Shown here: piece by piece, positions 8,518 to 14,959 of the stretch
Numbering within the stretch: the first letter of the stretch is position 1
Layout: every line of letters starts with the position of its first letter
From: Sphingoaurantiacus capsulatus
GTDB taxonomy: Bacteria > Pseudomonadota > Alphaproteobacteria > Sphingomonadales > Sphingomonadaceae
Assembly (NCBI RefSeq): GCF_042648405.1
Contig: NZ_JBHRXV010000018.1
Coordinates: 1-38,836 of the forward strand
Reading direction: 5' to 3'
Length of the DNA: 38,836 nt
Notes under the pieces: generated by a model
Databases searched by the model: none
What the model was told of the DNA's origin: nothing
Seen by the model: only the letters and a program-made list of their open reading frames with translations
Made by a program: the position numbers and the translations under genes

Positions 8518-9113
8518 AGATCGAAGCGTTCGGCGCCGAGCGCGTCGATCTCGGCGGCGTCATGGGTGACGTAGAGCATCGGCAGGCCGGTCTCGTCGCG
8601 CAGCCGCCGGATCAGGCCGAGGATCTCGTCGCGGCGGGGACGGTCGAGGTGCGACAGCGGCTCGTCGAACAGCAGCACGCGCGGATCGGCGAGCAGCGCG
8701 CGGCCGATCGCGACGCGCTGCGCCTCGCCGCCCGACAGGGTCGCGGGCCAGCGGTCGAGCAGATGCGCGATGCCGAGCAGGTCGAGCACGGGGGCGAGAT
8801 CGGCATCGGCGCGGCCGTAGCGCAGGTTGGCGCGCACGCTCAGGTGCGGAAATAACCGCCTGTCTTGAAACACATAGCCGACTCGCCGTTTGTCGGGCGG
8901 CAGGTCGATGCCGGGGGCCGAATCGAACAGCGTTTCGCTGGCGATGACGATGCGGCCGGCGTCGGGGCGCAGTAGCCCGGCGACCATGTTGAGCAGGCTG
9001 GTCTTGCCGCTGCCCGATGGTGCGAACAGCGCGGCGATCGGCGCGTCGGTGCGGATGGCGACATCGAGCGCCAGCTCGCCGATGCGCTTGCTGACCGCGA
9101 TCTCAAAGCGCAT
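8514..9113 (-). CDS. modC: Molybdate ABC transporter ATP-binding protein, short form
   Basis: 199-residue ABC ATPase driving molybdate import. Walker A is APSGSGKT (31-38), the signature is LSGGE (126-130), Walker B with catalytic Glu is VLLFDE (146-151) and the H-loop His is His184. The protein stops only 15 residues after His184, so it lacks the last strands of the usual core and the whole C-terminal TOBE/Mop molybdate-sensing domain found in standard ModC of about 350 residues. The ATG overlaps modB by 11 bases; the stop overlaps the convergent FAD gene stop by 4. ModC is called from its place after modA and modB. Confidence 0.85.
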   Translation of the reverse strand: MRFEIAVSKRIGELALDVAIRTDAPIAALFAPSGSGKTSLLNMVAGLLRPDAGRIVIASETLFDSAPGIDLPPDKRRVGYVFQDRRLFPHLSVRANLRYGRADADLAPVLDLLGIAHLLDRWPATLSGGEAQRVAIGRALLADPRVLLFDEPLSHLDRPRRDEILGLIRRLRDETGLPMLYVTHDAAEIDALGAERFDL

Positions 9114-9786
9114 CGGCGATCCGATGGCGGGTGGCGCGGCGGACCAGCGCTTCGGAGACGAGCAATGCGCCCAGCGACAGGATGATCGACAGGATGGCGA
9201 GGCGCACCACCTGCGACTCGCTGCCGGGCACTTGGAGAAGGCCGTAAATGGCGAGCGGCAAGGTCTGCGTCTCGCCGGGGATACTGGAGACGAAGGTGAT
9301 GGTGGCGCCGAATTCGCCCATTGCCTTGGCGAAACCGAGCACTGCGCCGGCGAGGACGCCGGGCAGCGACAGCGGCAGGGTGACGGTGGCGAAGGCGCGC
9401 CACGGCGAGGCGCCGAGGCTGCGTGCGGCGCCGACCAGCCGCCGGTCGACGCCCTCGATGGCGAGGCGCATTGCGCGCACCATCAGCGGCAGTGCCATCA
9501 GCGCGGCGGCCACCGCAGCGCCGGTCCAGCGAAACATCACCGCCTCGCCAAGAAAGCTCAGCGGCCCGTCCCGCCCGAAGGCGATGAGCAGCAGATAGCC
9601 GATGACGACGGGCGGCAGCACCAGCGGCAGGTGGACGACAGCATCGAGCAGGATGCGCCCGGGAAAGCGGCGGCGCGCGAGCAGCCAGGCGAGCGCATAG
9701 GCGACGGGCAGCGTCAGCAGCATCGCGACCAGCCCGACCTTGAGGCTGAGCAGCAGCGCGGTCGTCTCGGCCGCCGTCAGGCTCAT
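9103..9786 (-). CDS. modB: Molybdate ABC transporter permease
   Basis: 227-residue inner-membrane permease with about five or six hydrophobic helices. The cytoplasmic coupling (EAA) loop is visible in the region AARSLGASPWRAFATVTLPLSLPG, and the stretch HLPLVLPPVVIGYLLL is typical of ModB. It should form the transmembrane channel receiving molybdate from ModA. The ATG overlaps the modA stop by 4 bases (ATGA), and modC starts within its last codons, so all three subunits are translationally coupled. Confidence 0.93.
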   Translation of the reverse strand: MSLTAAETTALLLSLKVGLVAMLLTLPVAYALAWLLARRRFPGRILLDAVVHLPLVLPPVVIGYLLLIAFGRDGPLSFLGEAVMFRWTGAAVAAALMALPLMVRAMRLAIEGVDRRLVGAARSLGASPWRAFATVTLPLSLPGVLAGAVLGFAKAMGEFGATITFVSSIPGETQTLPLAIYGLLQVPGSESQVVRLAILSIILSLGALLVSEALVRRATRHRIADAL

Positions 9787-10541
9787 GGCCGGCGGAAGCC
9801 TTGCGCATCGAGGATGGCCCGCGCCTGCCTCGAGCTGAGGAAAGTGAGGAAAGCACGCGCCTCGGCTTCGGCGCCTTTGGTCAGCAGCGCCGGATAGACG
9901 ATCGGCGGGTGCGTCGCGGCGGGGAAGGTGGCGGCGACCGCGACCTTGCCGCTCGCCTTCGCATCGGTCGCATAGACGATGCCGGCGGCAAGGTCGCCGC
10001 GCTCGACGAAGGCCAGCGCCGCGCGGACATTCTCGGCGCGCGCCAACCGCGGTTCGGCCTTCGCCCAGCCGCCGAGCCCGGTCAGCGCCGCCTTGGCATA
10101 GCGACCGACGGGCACCGCGTCGGGGTCACCGGTGGTCCAGCGGCCATCGGGACCGGTGAGTGCGCTCAGGTCGAAGCCGGGCGCGATCTTCACCGTGCGC
10201 GCCCGATCGCGCGGCACGACGATGACGAGCCGGTTGCCGGCGATCAGTCGACGGCTGTTCTTCACCGTCAGCCCGCGCTTGGCCAGATAGTCGGTCCACT
10301 CGGTGTCGGCGGAGACGAACACGCCGGGCGCAGCACCACGCTCGATCTGGCGGGCGAGCGCCGAGGAAGCGGCGAGCACCAGCACCGGTCGCGGCTTGCC
10401 GGTCGCGGCATAGGCATCGGCGATGGCGGTGATCGCCTCGGTCAGGCTTGAGGCGGCGTAGATGCGTGCGGGGTCACGCGCTGCCGCCGGCGAGCCGGCG
10501 AGCAGAAGCAGGGGCAGCAAAAGGCGGAGGACGAGATGCAT
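9783..10541 (-). CDS. modA: Molybdate-binding periplasmic protein
   Basis: 252-residue substrate-binding protein. A signal peptide of about 21 residues (MHLVLRLLLPLLLLAGSPAAA) precedes IYAASSLTEAI, the ModA start that helps bind the oxyanion; LAASSALARQIERGAPG-like and VFVSADTEWTDYL segments are characteristic. It delivers molybdate (or tungstate) to ModB-ModC. First gene of a minus-strand modABC operon. The 146-base spacer upstream, shared with the divergent small lipoprotein gene, should hold the promoter; I did not see a convincing ModE site. Confidence 0.92.
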   Translation of the reverse strand: MHLVLRLLLPLLLLAGSPAAARDPARIYAASSLTEAITAIADAYAATGKPRPVLVLAASSALARQIERGAAPGVFVSADTEWTDYLAKRGLTVKNSRRLIAGNRLVIVVPRDRARTVKIAPGFDLSALTGPDGRWTTGDPDAVPVGRYAKAALTGLGGWAKAEPRLARAENVRAALAFVERGDLAAGIVYATDAKASGKVAVAATFPAATHPPIVYPALLTKGAEAEARAFLTFLSSRQARAILDAQGFRRP

Positions 10542-10587
10542 CCATTTCCTATGCGTCGCGTTCGATTGAGGGTCCAGCGCGGCGGAT

Positions 10588-10613
10588 TGAACCGTTTCGG
10601 GTTCGGCGCGTTG
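10588..10613 (+). promoter_or_regulatory. Possible EcfG-type (general stress) promoter
   Basis: TGAAC (10588-10592), 16 bases, then CGTT (10609-10612) resembles the alphaproteobacterial EcfG consensus GGAAC-N16/17-CGTT with one mismatch in the upstream box. It lies about 75 bases before the small acidic lipoprotein. The match is weak and could be chance in GC-rich DNA. Confidence 0.25.
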
Positions 10614-10687
10614 TTCTCCTTTGGCGCGGAGGTCGTTTCTTGCGTGACGCCGCTGCCTGATCGAATTCGCAAGGGAGGAAATCTCAC

Positions 10688-10972
10688 GTGAAAACTCTTC
10701 ATACCCTGCTCGCGGTCGCGAGCCTCAGTGTTCTCGCGGCGTGCGGTGGCCAGGGTGACGACGCGGCCGGCGATGCCGTCGCCGATGCGGCGGATGCCCA
10801 GGCGGACGCGATCGACCAGCAGGCCGATGTCGCTGACGCGGCCGGTGACGAAGTGACCGCCGAGTCGCTCGAAGCGCAGGCCGACGCCACCCGTGAGGCC
10901 GGCGAGGCCCAGGAAGAGGCGATCGACGAGGCCGACGTGAAGGTCGACCCCGCCATGCCGCCGGCTCAGTAA
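10688..10972 (+). CDS. Small acidic lipoprotein
   Basis: 94 residues from a GTG start with a strong ribosome binding site (GGGAGGA, about 8 bases upstream). The signal peptide ends in lipobox LAAC with Cys19, followed by GGQGDD. The mature part is almost entirely Ala, Asp, Glu and Gln (ADAADAQADAIDQQADVADAAGDE), strongly acidic and probably helical or disordered. No catalytic motif is present. Such small Ala/Asp-rich lipoproteins occur widely in sphingomonads without known function. A monocistronic gene, given the terminator just after it. Confidence 0.82.
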   Translation: MKTLHTLLAVASLSVLAACGGQGDDAAGDAVADAADAQADAIDQQADVADAAGDEVTAESLEAQADATREAGEAQEEAIDEADVKVDPAMPPAQ

Positions 10973-10998
10973 GAATCCTCTCTTTTCCTGACCAACTC

Positions 10999-11024
10999 AG
11001 GGCGCTCCCGGCCGGGGGCGCCCT
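10999..11024 (+). terminator. Rho-independent terminator-like hairpin
   Basis: A stem of 11 pairs, including one G-U, is formed by AGGGCGCTCCC and GGGGGCGCCCT around a GGCC loop, 26 bases after the lipoprotein stop. It is followed by CTTCATTTG, a modest T-rich tail. Position and strength suit termination of the small lipoprotein transcript. Confidence 0.75.
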
Positions 11025-11159
11025 CTTCATTTGATCGGCATTTTATTGCGCCTGCGGCATGAGCGCCGCAATCTTTGCATCGACCTTGCGGTCAAGCTGT
11101 GACACACAGGGTGAGGAACCGGTGTCAGATAGCGGCTGAAACCGGGACGGGGACGTATC

Positions 11160-11921
11160 ATGAGTATCCTGGCGGACGTGCAGACGTTCGTGCGCGCCGT
11201 GCGCGACGCGCCGGACCTCGGGTCGATATCGACCCTGATGGACGATGCCGCGCGCGAATTCGGATTCGACCATTACGGCCTGACCCATGTCGAGCGCACC
11301 GGCGTCAACGCCCCACCGGTCTATCTGTCCAATTTCCCCGCCGACTGGCTCGACGCCGTCGCCAATTCGCAGCTTTACGTGCACGATCCGGTGCTGGTCG
11401 CCAGCGAACGCAGCGCGCGTGCGTTCGAATGGGAGGATGTGCCGGCGATCCTGCGGCGGCTGACGCCCAAGCAGAAGAACTACATGGAGGCGGCGAAGCG
11501 CGCCGGCCTTGCCGAGGGCTTCACGGTACCGCTGCACATCCCCGGCGAGGCGTCGGGGGTCTGCTCCTTCGTCACACGCGGCACGCGGCCGCTGCCCAAG
11601 GCATCGCTGCCGGCGGCGCAATATGTCAGCTGCTTCGCCTTTGAGGCGGTGCGCGGTCTCGTCGTCGCCTCACCTGCCGTCTCGGTGCCGACCGCCAGCG
11701 ACCTGCCGCGGCTGACCACGCGCCAGCTCGACTGCCTGATCCTCGTCGCGCGCGGCAAGACCGACTGGGTGGCGGGGCAGTTGCTGGGATTGAGCCCCGA
11801 AACGGTGCGCATGCACATCGACAACGCCAAGGAACGCTTCGGCGTCACCTCGCGCGCGCAACTGATGATCCGCGCGCTGTTCTACGGCCAGCTGAGCTTC
11901 GCCGACGCGATGGCGCACTAG
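11160..11921 (+). CDS. LuxR-family acyl-homoserine-lactone receptor
   Basis: 253-residue quorum-sensing transcription factor. The N-terminal autoinducer-binding domain (about residues 15-165) shows FGFDHYGLTHV, the Trp of PADWLD and LYVHDPVL with the conserved Asp-Pro. The C-terminal LuxR helix-turn-helix is in LTTRQLDCLILVARGKTDWVAGQLLGLSPETVRMHI (split across about residues 183-218). GGGGA lies 6 bases before the ATG. The luxI synthase starts 109 bases downstream with a lux-box-like dyad between them, so it is probably the cognate receptor. The exact ligand cannot be read from sequence. Confidence 0.95.
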   Translation: MSILADVQTFVRAVRDAPDLGSISTLMDDAAREFGFDHYGLTHVERTGVNAPPVYLSNFPADWLDAVANSQLYVHDPVLVASERSARAFEWEDVPAILRRLTPKQKNYMEAAKRAGLAEGFTVPLHIPGEASGVCSFVTRGTRPLPKASLPAAQYVSCFAFEAVRGLVVASPAVSVPTASDLPRLTTRQLDCLILVARGKTDWVAGQLLGLSPETVRMHIDNAKERFGVTSRAQLMIRALFYGQLSFADAMAH

Positions 11922-11949
11922 CCCCGCCGACGCGACTGTTCGCAACGAC

Positions 11950-11967
11950 TACCCCGTTTTCGGGGTA
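11950..11967. promoter_or_regulatory. Candidate lux box between luxR and luxI
   Basis: An 18-base dyad, TACCCCG-TTTT-CGGGGTA, is perfect in both 7-base arms. It is centred about 72 bases upstream of the luxI ATG, and a -10-like TACGAT lies at 11981-11986. Position and size suit binding of the LuxR protein encoded just upstream. A short terminator for luxR is the alternative. Confidence 0.55.
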
Positions 11968-11996
11968 TATCTCGCCAGCGTACGATCGACCAAAAC

Positions 11997-12024
11997 TCCC
12001 TGCGAAAGCTCCATTTCGCAGGGA
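11997..12024 (+). promoter_or_regulatory. Leader hairpin covering the luxI ribosome binding site
   Basis: Two perfectly complementary 11-base arms (11997-12007, TCCCTGCGAAA; 12014-12024, TTTCGCAGGGA) flank a 6-base loop. The AGGGA that should act as the luxI Shine-Dalgarno sequence lies in the 3' arm, 6 bases before the ATG at 12031. Folding in the mRNA would hide it from the ribosome. A DNA operator role is possible. Confidence 0.6.
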
Positions 12025-12030
12025 AGTTCG

Positions 12031-12663
12031 ATGGTCAACGTCATTACCCGGCACAATCGCGACCGCTACCAGCCGCTGGTCGAAGCGATGCATGTCGATC
12101 GCAAGCGCATCTTCGTCGACTGGCTGAAATGGGACGTGCCGGTGGTCGAGGACCGGTTCGAGATGGACCAGTTCGACACCGAGGACGCGGTCTATCTGGT
12201 GATCGCCGACCCGGAGACGGGCAAGCATATGGGATCGGTGCGGCTGCTGCCGTCGACGGTGCCGCATCTGCTGAGCGACGTGTTCCCCGAATTGGTCGAG
12301 GGCGAGGTGCCGCGCGCCGATGACGTGTGGGAGATCACCCGCATGTGCACCACCCCCGACATCGCGCGGAGCTGGACGCAGGTGCAGGTGTGGCGGCAGC
12401 TCGCGGTCGCGCTCGTCGAATTCGGGCTGATGGCGGGCATCCGCCAGTACACGCTGATCACCCACATGCCGTTCGTGCCGACTCTGATCTCGGCCAAGTG
12501 GAACTGCACGCCGCTCGGCCTGCCGGTCGAGATGGACGGTGTCGACGTGGCGGCGCTGGCGGTCGACGTCGATGCGCCGACCCTCGCCCGCATGCGCGCC
12601 GCCTTCGGTCCCAAACATTCGCTGCTGCAGCTCGATGACCAGTCCCTGCCGCTTGCCGCTTGA
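12031..12663 (+). CDS. LuxI-type acyl-homoserine-lactone synthase
   Basis: 210-residue autoinducer synthase that joins an acyl chain from acyl-ACP or acyl-CoA to S-adenosylmethionine, releasing an N-acyl-homoserine lactone. Conserved LuxI positions are present: RKRIFV with Arg24/Arg26 and Phe28, Trp34, Asp46 and Asp49 (MDQFD), Arg71 (GSVRLLP), Glu101 and Arg104 (WEITR). ATG at 12031 is preceded by AGGGA, which is buried in a strong hairpin. It forms a luxR-luxI pair, and a FixJ-type regulator follows. Chain length of the product is not deducible. Confidence 0.96.
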   Translation: MVNVITRHNRDRYQPLVEAMHVDRKRIFVDWLKWDVPVVEDRFEMDQFDTEDAVYLVIADPETGKHMGSVRLLPSTVPHLLSDVFPELVEGEVPRADDVWEITRMCTTPDIARSWTQVQVWRQLAVALVEFGLMAGIRQYTLITHMPFVPTLISAKWNCTPLGLPVEMDGVDVAALAVDVDAPTLARMRAAFGPKHSLLQLDDQSLPLAA

Positions 12664-12718
12664 GCCGCTCGCTCTCCGCCCCCGCGAGAGGCCGACCACC
12701 TCCCGCGGCGGCGGGGGT

Positions 12719-12750
12719 GCCACGCCCGTGCCGATCCGGCCGGGCGTGGC
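12719..12750 (+). promoter_or_regulatory. Long hairpin after luxI
   Basis: GCCACGCCCG (12719-12728) pairs perfectly with CGGGCGTGGC (12741-12750). The interior adds GCCG/CGGC around an ATC loop with a single bulged T, giving about 14 GC-rich pairs. There is no T-tract, so classical termination is unlikely. It lies between luxI and the favoured response-regulator start, but within coding sequence if that gene begins at GTG 12728. Confidence 0.55.
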
Positions 12751-12763
12751 GTCCGGCGCGCGC

Positions 12764-13495
12764 GTGTCGAAGGCGGGCCCGCAAGAGGCGCGCGGCCGGG
12801 TGATCATCGTCGACGACGATCATGGTGTGCGCGATGCGACACGGCTGCTGCTCGACACCGCGGGCTATGAGGTGATCGCCTATGATAGCGGTGAGAGCTT
12901 CCTAGCTTCGCCGCATGCGCAGACCGAAGGCTGCCTGCTGCTCGACGTGCGGCTGCCGGGCGTCGGCGGGCTCGAGGTGCAGCAGATCCTGCGCCGCGTC
13001 GGCTCGCCGCTCGCGGTGGTGATCCTCACGGGTTACGCCGACATTCCGACCAGCGTCGCCGCGATGCGCGCCGGCGCGGTCGACTTCATCGAGAAGCCCT
13101 ACCAGCCCGACAAGCTGCTCGAGGCGATCGACGCCGCGCTGGCGGCGCAGCGCCGCGCGCCGGGACAGCGGGCGCCGCAGGCGGTGGCCGGGCAGCTCGT
13201 CGAGGGGTTGAGCAAGCGCCAGCTGCAGGTGCTCGAAGGGCTGGTGGCGGGCCTCTCCAATAAAACGATCGCGCGTCAGCTCGATCTCAGCCCGCGCACC
13301 ATCGAGATGCATCGCGCCGACATGATGGACCGGCTGGGCGCCGAAAGTCTGTCGGATGCGCTGCGCGTCGCCTATGATGCCGGTCTCGCGTGCGATCGCC
13401 GGGCAATGGAGAGTCCGGGGCAGACCGGCGGGCGCCGGGCGAGCGATCCGCCGGTGGTGGAAGACGCCGCGTTCAGCCGCGAAACGTCAGGCTGA
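12764..13495 (+). CDS. FixJ/NarL-type response regulator
   Basis: About 243 residues: receiver domain with acidic pocket (IIVDDDHG), phospho-acceptor Asp in LLLDVRLPG, Thr in ILTGYAD and Lys in IEKPY, then a LuxR-type DNA-binding domain (LSKRQLQVLEGLVAGLS through LSPRTIEMHRADMMDRLG). A tail of about 40 residues follows. The start is uncertain: in-frame GTG codons occur at 12728, 12746, 12764 and 12800, none with a clear ribosome binding site; 12764 leaves a normal lead-in. It follows luxI and converges with the kinase gene, their ends overlapping by 23 bases. Its partner is probably one of the nearby kinases, by inference. Confidence 0.88.
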   Translation: MSKAGPQEARGRVIIVDDDHGVRDATRLLLDTAGYEVIAYDSGESFLASPHAQTEGCLLLDVRLPGVGGLEVQQILRRVGSPLAVVILTGYADIPTSVAAMRAGAVDFIEKPYQPDKLLEAIDAALAAQRRAPGQRAPQAVAGQLVEGLSKRQLQVLEGLVAGLSNKTIARQLDLSPRTIEMHRADMMDRLGAESLSDALRVAYDAGLACDRRAMESPGQTGGRRASDPPVVEDAAFSRETSG

Positions 13496-14531
13496 CGCGG
13501 GTACCAGCGGCGTCGGGATCGTAGCGGACGGGCGCGCGGAGCGTTGCCGCCATCGCGTTGATGATCTTCGAGCCGAGGCCGCTGCCCTTCACCTCGCCCT
13601 TGCCGGTCCAGCCGACGCCGTCGTCCTCGACGACCAGCGTGACCTGCTCTGCGTCGGCACGCGACAGCTTCACGCGCACCTCGCCCTCCTCGCCCGCCGG
13701 ATAGGCATATTTGAAGGCGTTGGTGACCAATTCGGTGACGATGACGCCCAGCGAGACGGCGCGGTCGGTGCCGATGGCGATCGGCTCGACGTCGAGCCGC
13801 AGCCGCCAGCGGCCCTCGTCGGCCATCGCGCCCGACAGCTCCTCGACGAGGCTGGTCAGATAAGCGTCCATCTCGACCTGGCGGATATCGTCCGAATTGT
13901 AGAGGCGGCGGTGAACGCCGGCGATGGCGCTGATCCGGCTCTGCGTCTCGCGCAACGCATCGCGCGCGGCCCGGTCGGACAGCGCATTGGCCTGGAGGTG
14001 GACGAGCGAGCTGACCAGGGCGAGGCTGTTGGCGACGCGGTGGTTGACCTCGCGCAGCAGCATCTCGGCGCGGTCCTTCGCCTCAATGACCTCGCGCTCG
14101 GCAGCGGCCTTCTGACGCTGCAGGTCGACGGCGGCGCGCGCCTGCTCGACCGCCGAGACCAGCAGCTCGAGGAACGAGCCGCCGACGTCCTTCACCACAT
14201 AGTCGAAGGCACCGGCCTTCAGCGCGGCGACGGCGACCCGCCCCTCGTCGGTGCCGGTGACGTAGACGACCGGCGGCGGCTCAGCCAGCCGGCGGATCTC
14301 CGCGAGCGTCGCGAGGCCGTCCTTGCCGGGCATATAATGGTCGAGCGCGACGACGTCGAAGCCGCCTTCCGCAAGCTTCGCCAGCCCGGCGTCGGCGCCG
14401 TCGGCCAGCGTCACGTCGATGTCGCGGCGGCGCAGCGTCTTTTCGACAAGCCGGCCCAGCGATGCGTCGTCGTCGATATAGAGCACCCGCGTGCCCGGCG
14501 GGCTGGCCGAGATCGCGGGCGCCTCTGTCAC
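13473..14531 (-). CDS. Receiver-HisKA_2 hybrid sensor histidine kinase
   Basis: 352 residues with a receiver domain first (IDDDAS, acceptor Asp in VALDHYMPG, Lys in VVKD), a short coiled linker, then a HisKA_2/HWE-type dimerisation domain with the phospho-accepting His in REVNHRVANS, and an HATPase domain (TELVTNAFKYAYP, VEDDGVGW, GSGLGSKII). No membrane segment or sensor domain, so it is cytosolic and probably takes its input by phosphotransfer to the receiver. GTG start at 14531 overlaps the stop of the single-domain receiver (GTGA). Such receiver-kinase proteins are common partners of Rcp-type regulators. Confidence 0.92.
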   Translation of the reverse strand: MTEAPAISASPPGTRVLYIDDDASLGRLVEKTLRRRDIDVTLADGADAGLAKLAEGGFDVVALDHYMPGKDGLATLAEIRRLAEPPPVVYVTGTDEGRVAVAALKAGAFDYVVKDVGGSFLELLVSAVEQARAAVDLQRQKAAAEREVIEAKDRAEMLLREVNHRVANSLALVSSLVHLQANALSDRAARDALRETQSRISAIAGVHRRLYNSDDIRQVEMDAYLTSLVEELSGAMADEGRWRLRLDVEPIAIGTDRAVSLGVIVTELVTNAFKYAYPAGEEGEVRVKLSRADAEQVTLVVEDDGVGWTGKGEVKGSGLGSKIINAMAATLRAPVRYDPDAAGTRVSLTFRG

Positions 14532-14959
14532 AGATCGTTCTCGGGCACCTGCATCACAGACAGGAACAGGCCCAGCTGGCGGATCGCATTGGCGAAATTG
14601 TCATAATCGACCGGCTTGGTGATGTAGACGTTGGCGCCGAGATCGTAGCAGCGCTGGATCTCGCGCTGATCGTCGGTGGTGGTGAGCACGATCACCGGCG
14701 AGCGCTTCAGCTTCTCGTCGGCCTTGATCTTGGCGAGGATGTCGACGCCGCTCATGTCGGGCAGGTTCAGGTCGAGCAGGATCAGCACCGGCCCGCCGGC
14801 GCGCGTGTCGGGGGCGAACAGGTGCGCCAGCGCGGTGGTGCCGTCGGCGAAATGGCTGATGTCGTTGCAGACGCCGGCGCGGCGCACGTTCTTTTCGATG
14901 AGGCGCGCGTGGCCGGCATCGTCCTCGATCATTACGATCGTCACTGGCTTGTGGTTCAT
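14528..14959 (-). CDS. Single-domain response regulator (Rcp1-like)
   Basis: 143-residue stand-alone receiver with no output domain. The acidic pair is in MIEDDAGH, the acceptor Asp in LLDLNLPDMSG, Thr in VLTTTDD and Lys in YITKPVDY. The Asn-Leu-Pro after the aspartate and the C-terminal FLSVMQVP are typical of Rcp-like receivers encoded beside phytochrome- or CHASE3-type kinases. It overlaps both neighbours by 4 bases, so the kinase, the receiver and the hybrid kinase should be made together and may form a phosphorelay. Confidence 0.93.
   Translation of the reverse strand: MNHKPVTIVMIEDDAGHARLIEKNVRRAGVCNDISHFADGTTALAHLFAPDTRAGGPVLILLDLNLPDMSGVDILAKIKADEKLKRSPVIVLTTTDDQREIQRCYDLGANVYITKPVDYDNFANAIRQLGLFLSVMQVPENDL

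Noticed and set aside
10680..10695. Second CACGTG as a further parS site
   Set aside because: Flanks match poorly and the hexamer is formed by the GTG start codon context of the lipoprotein gene.
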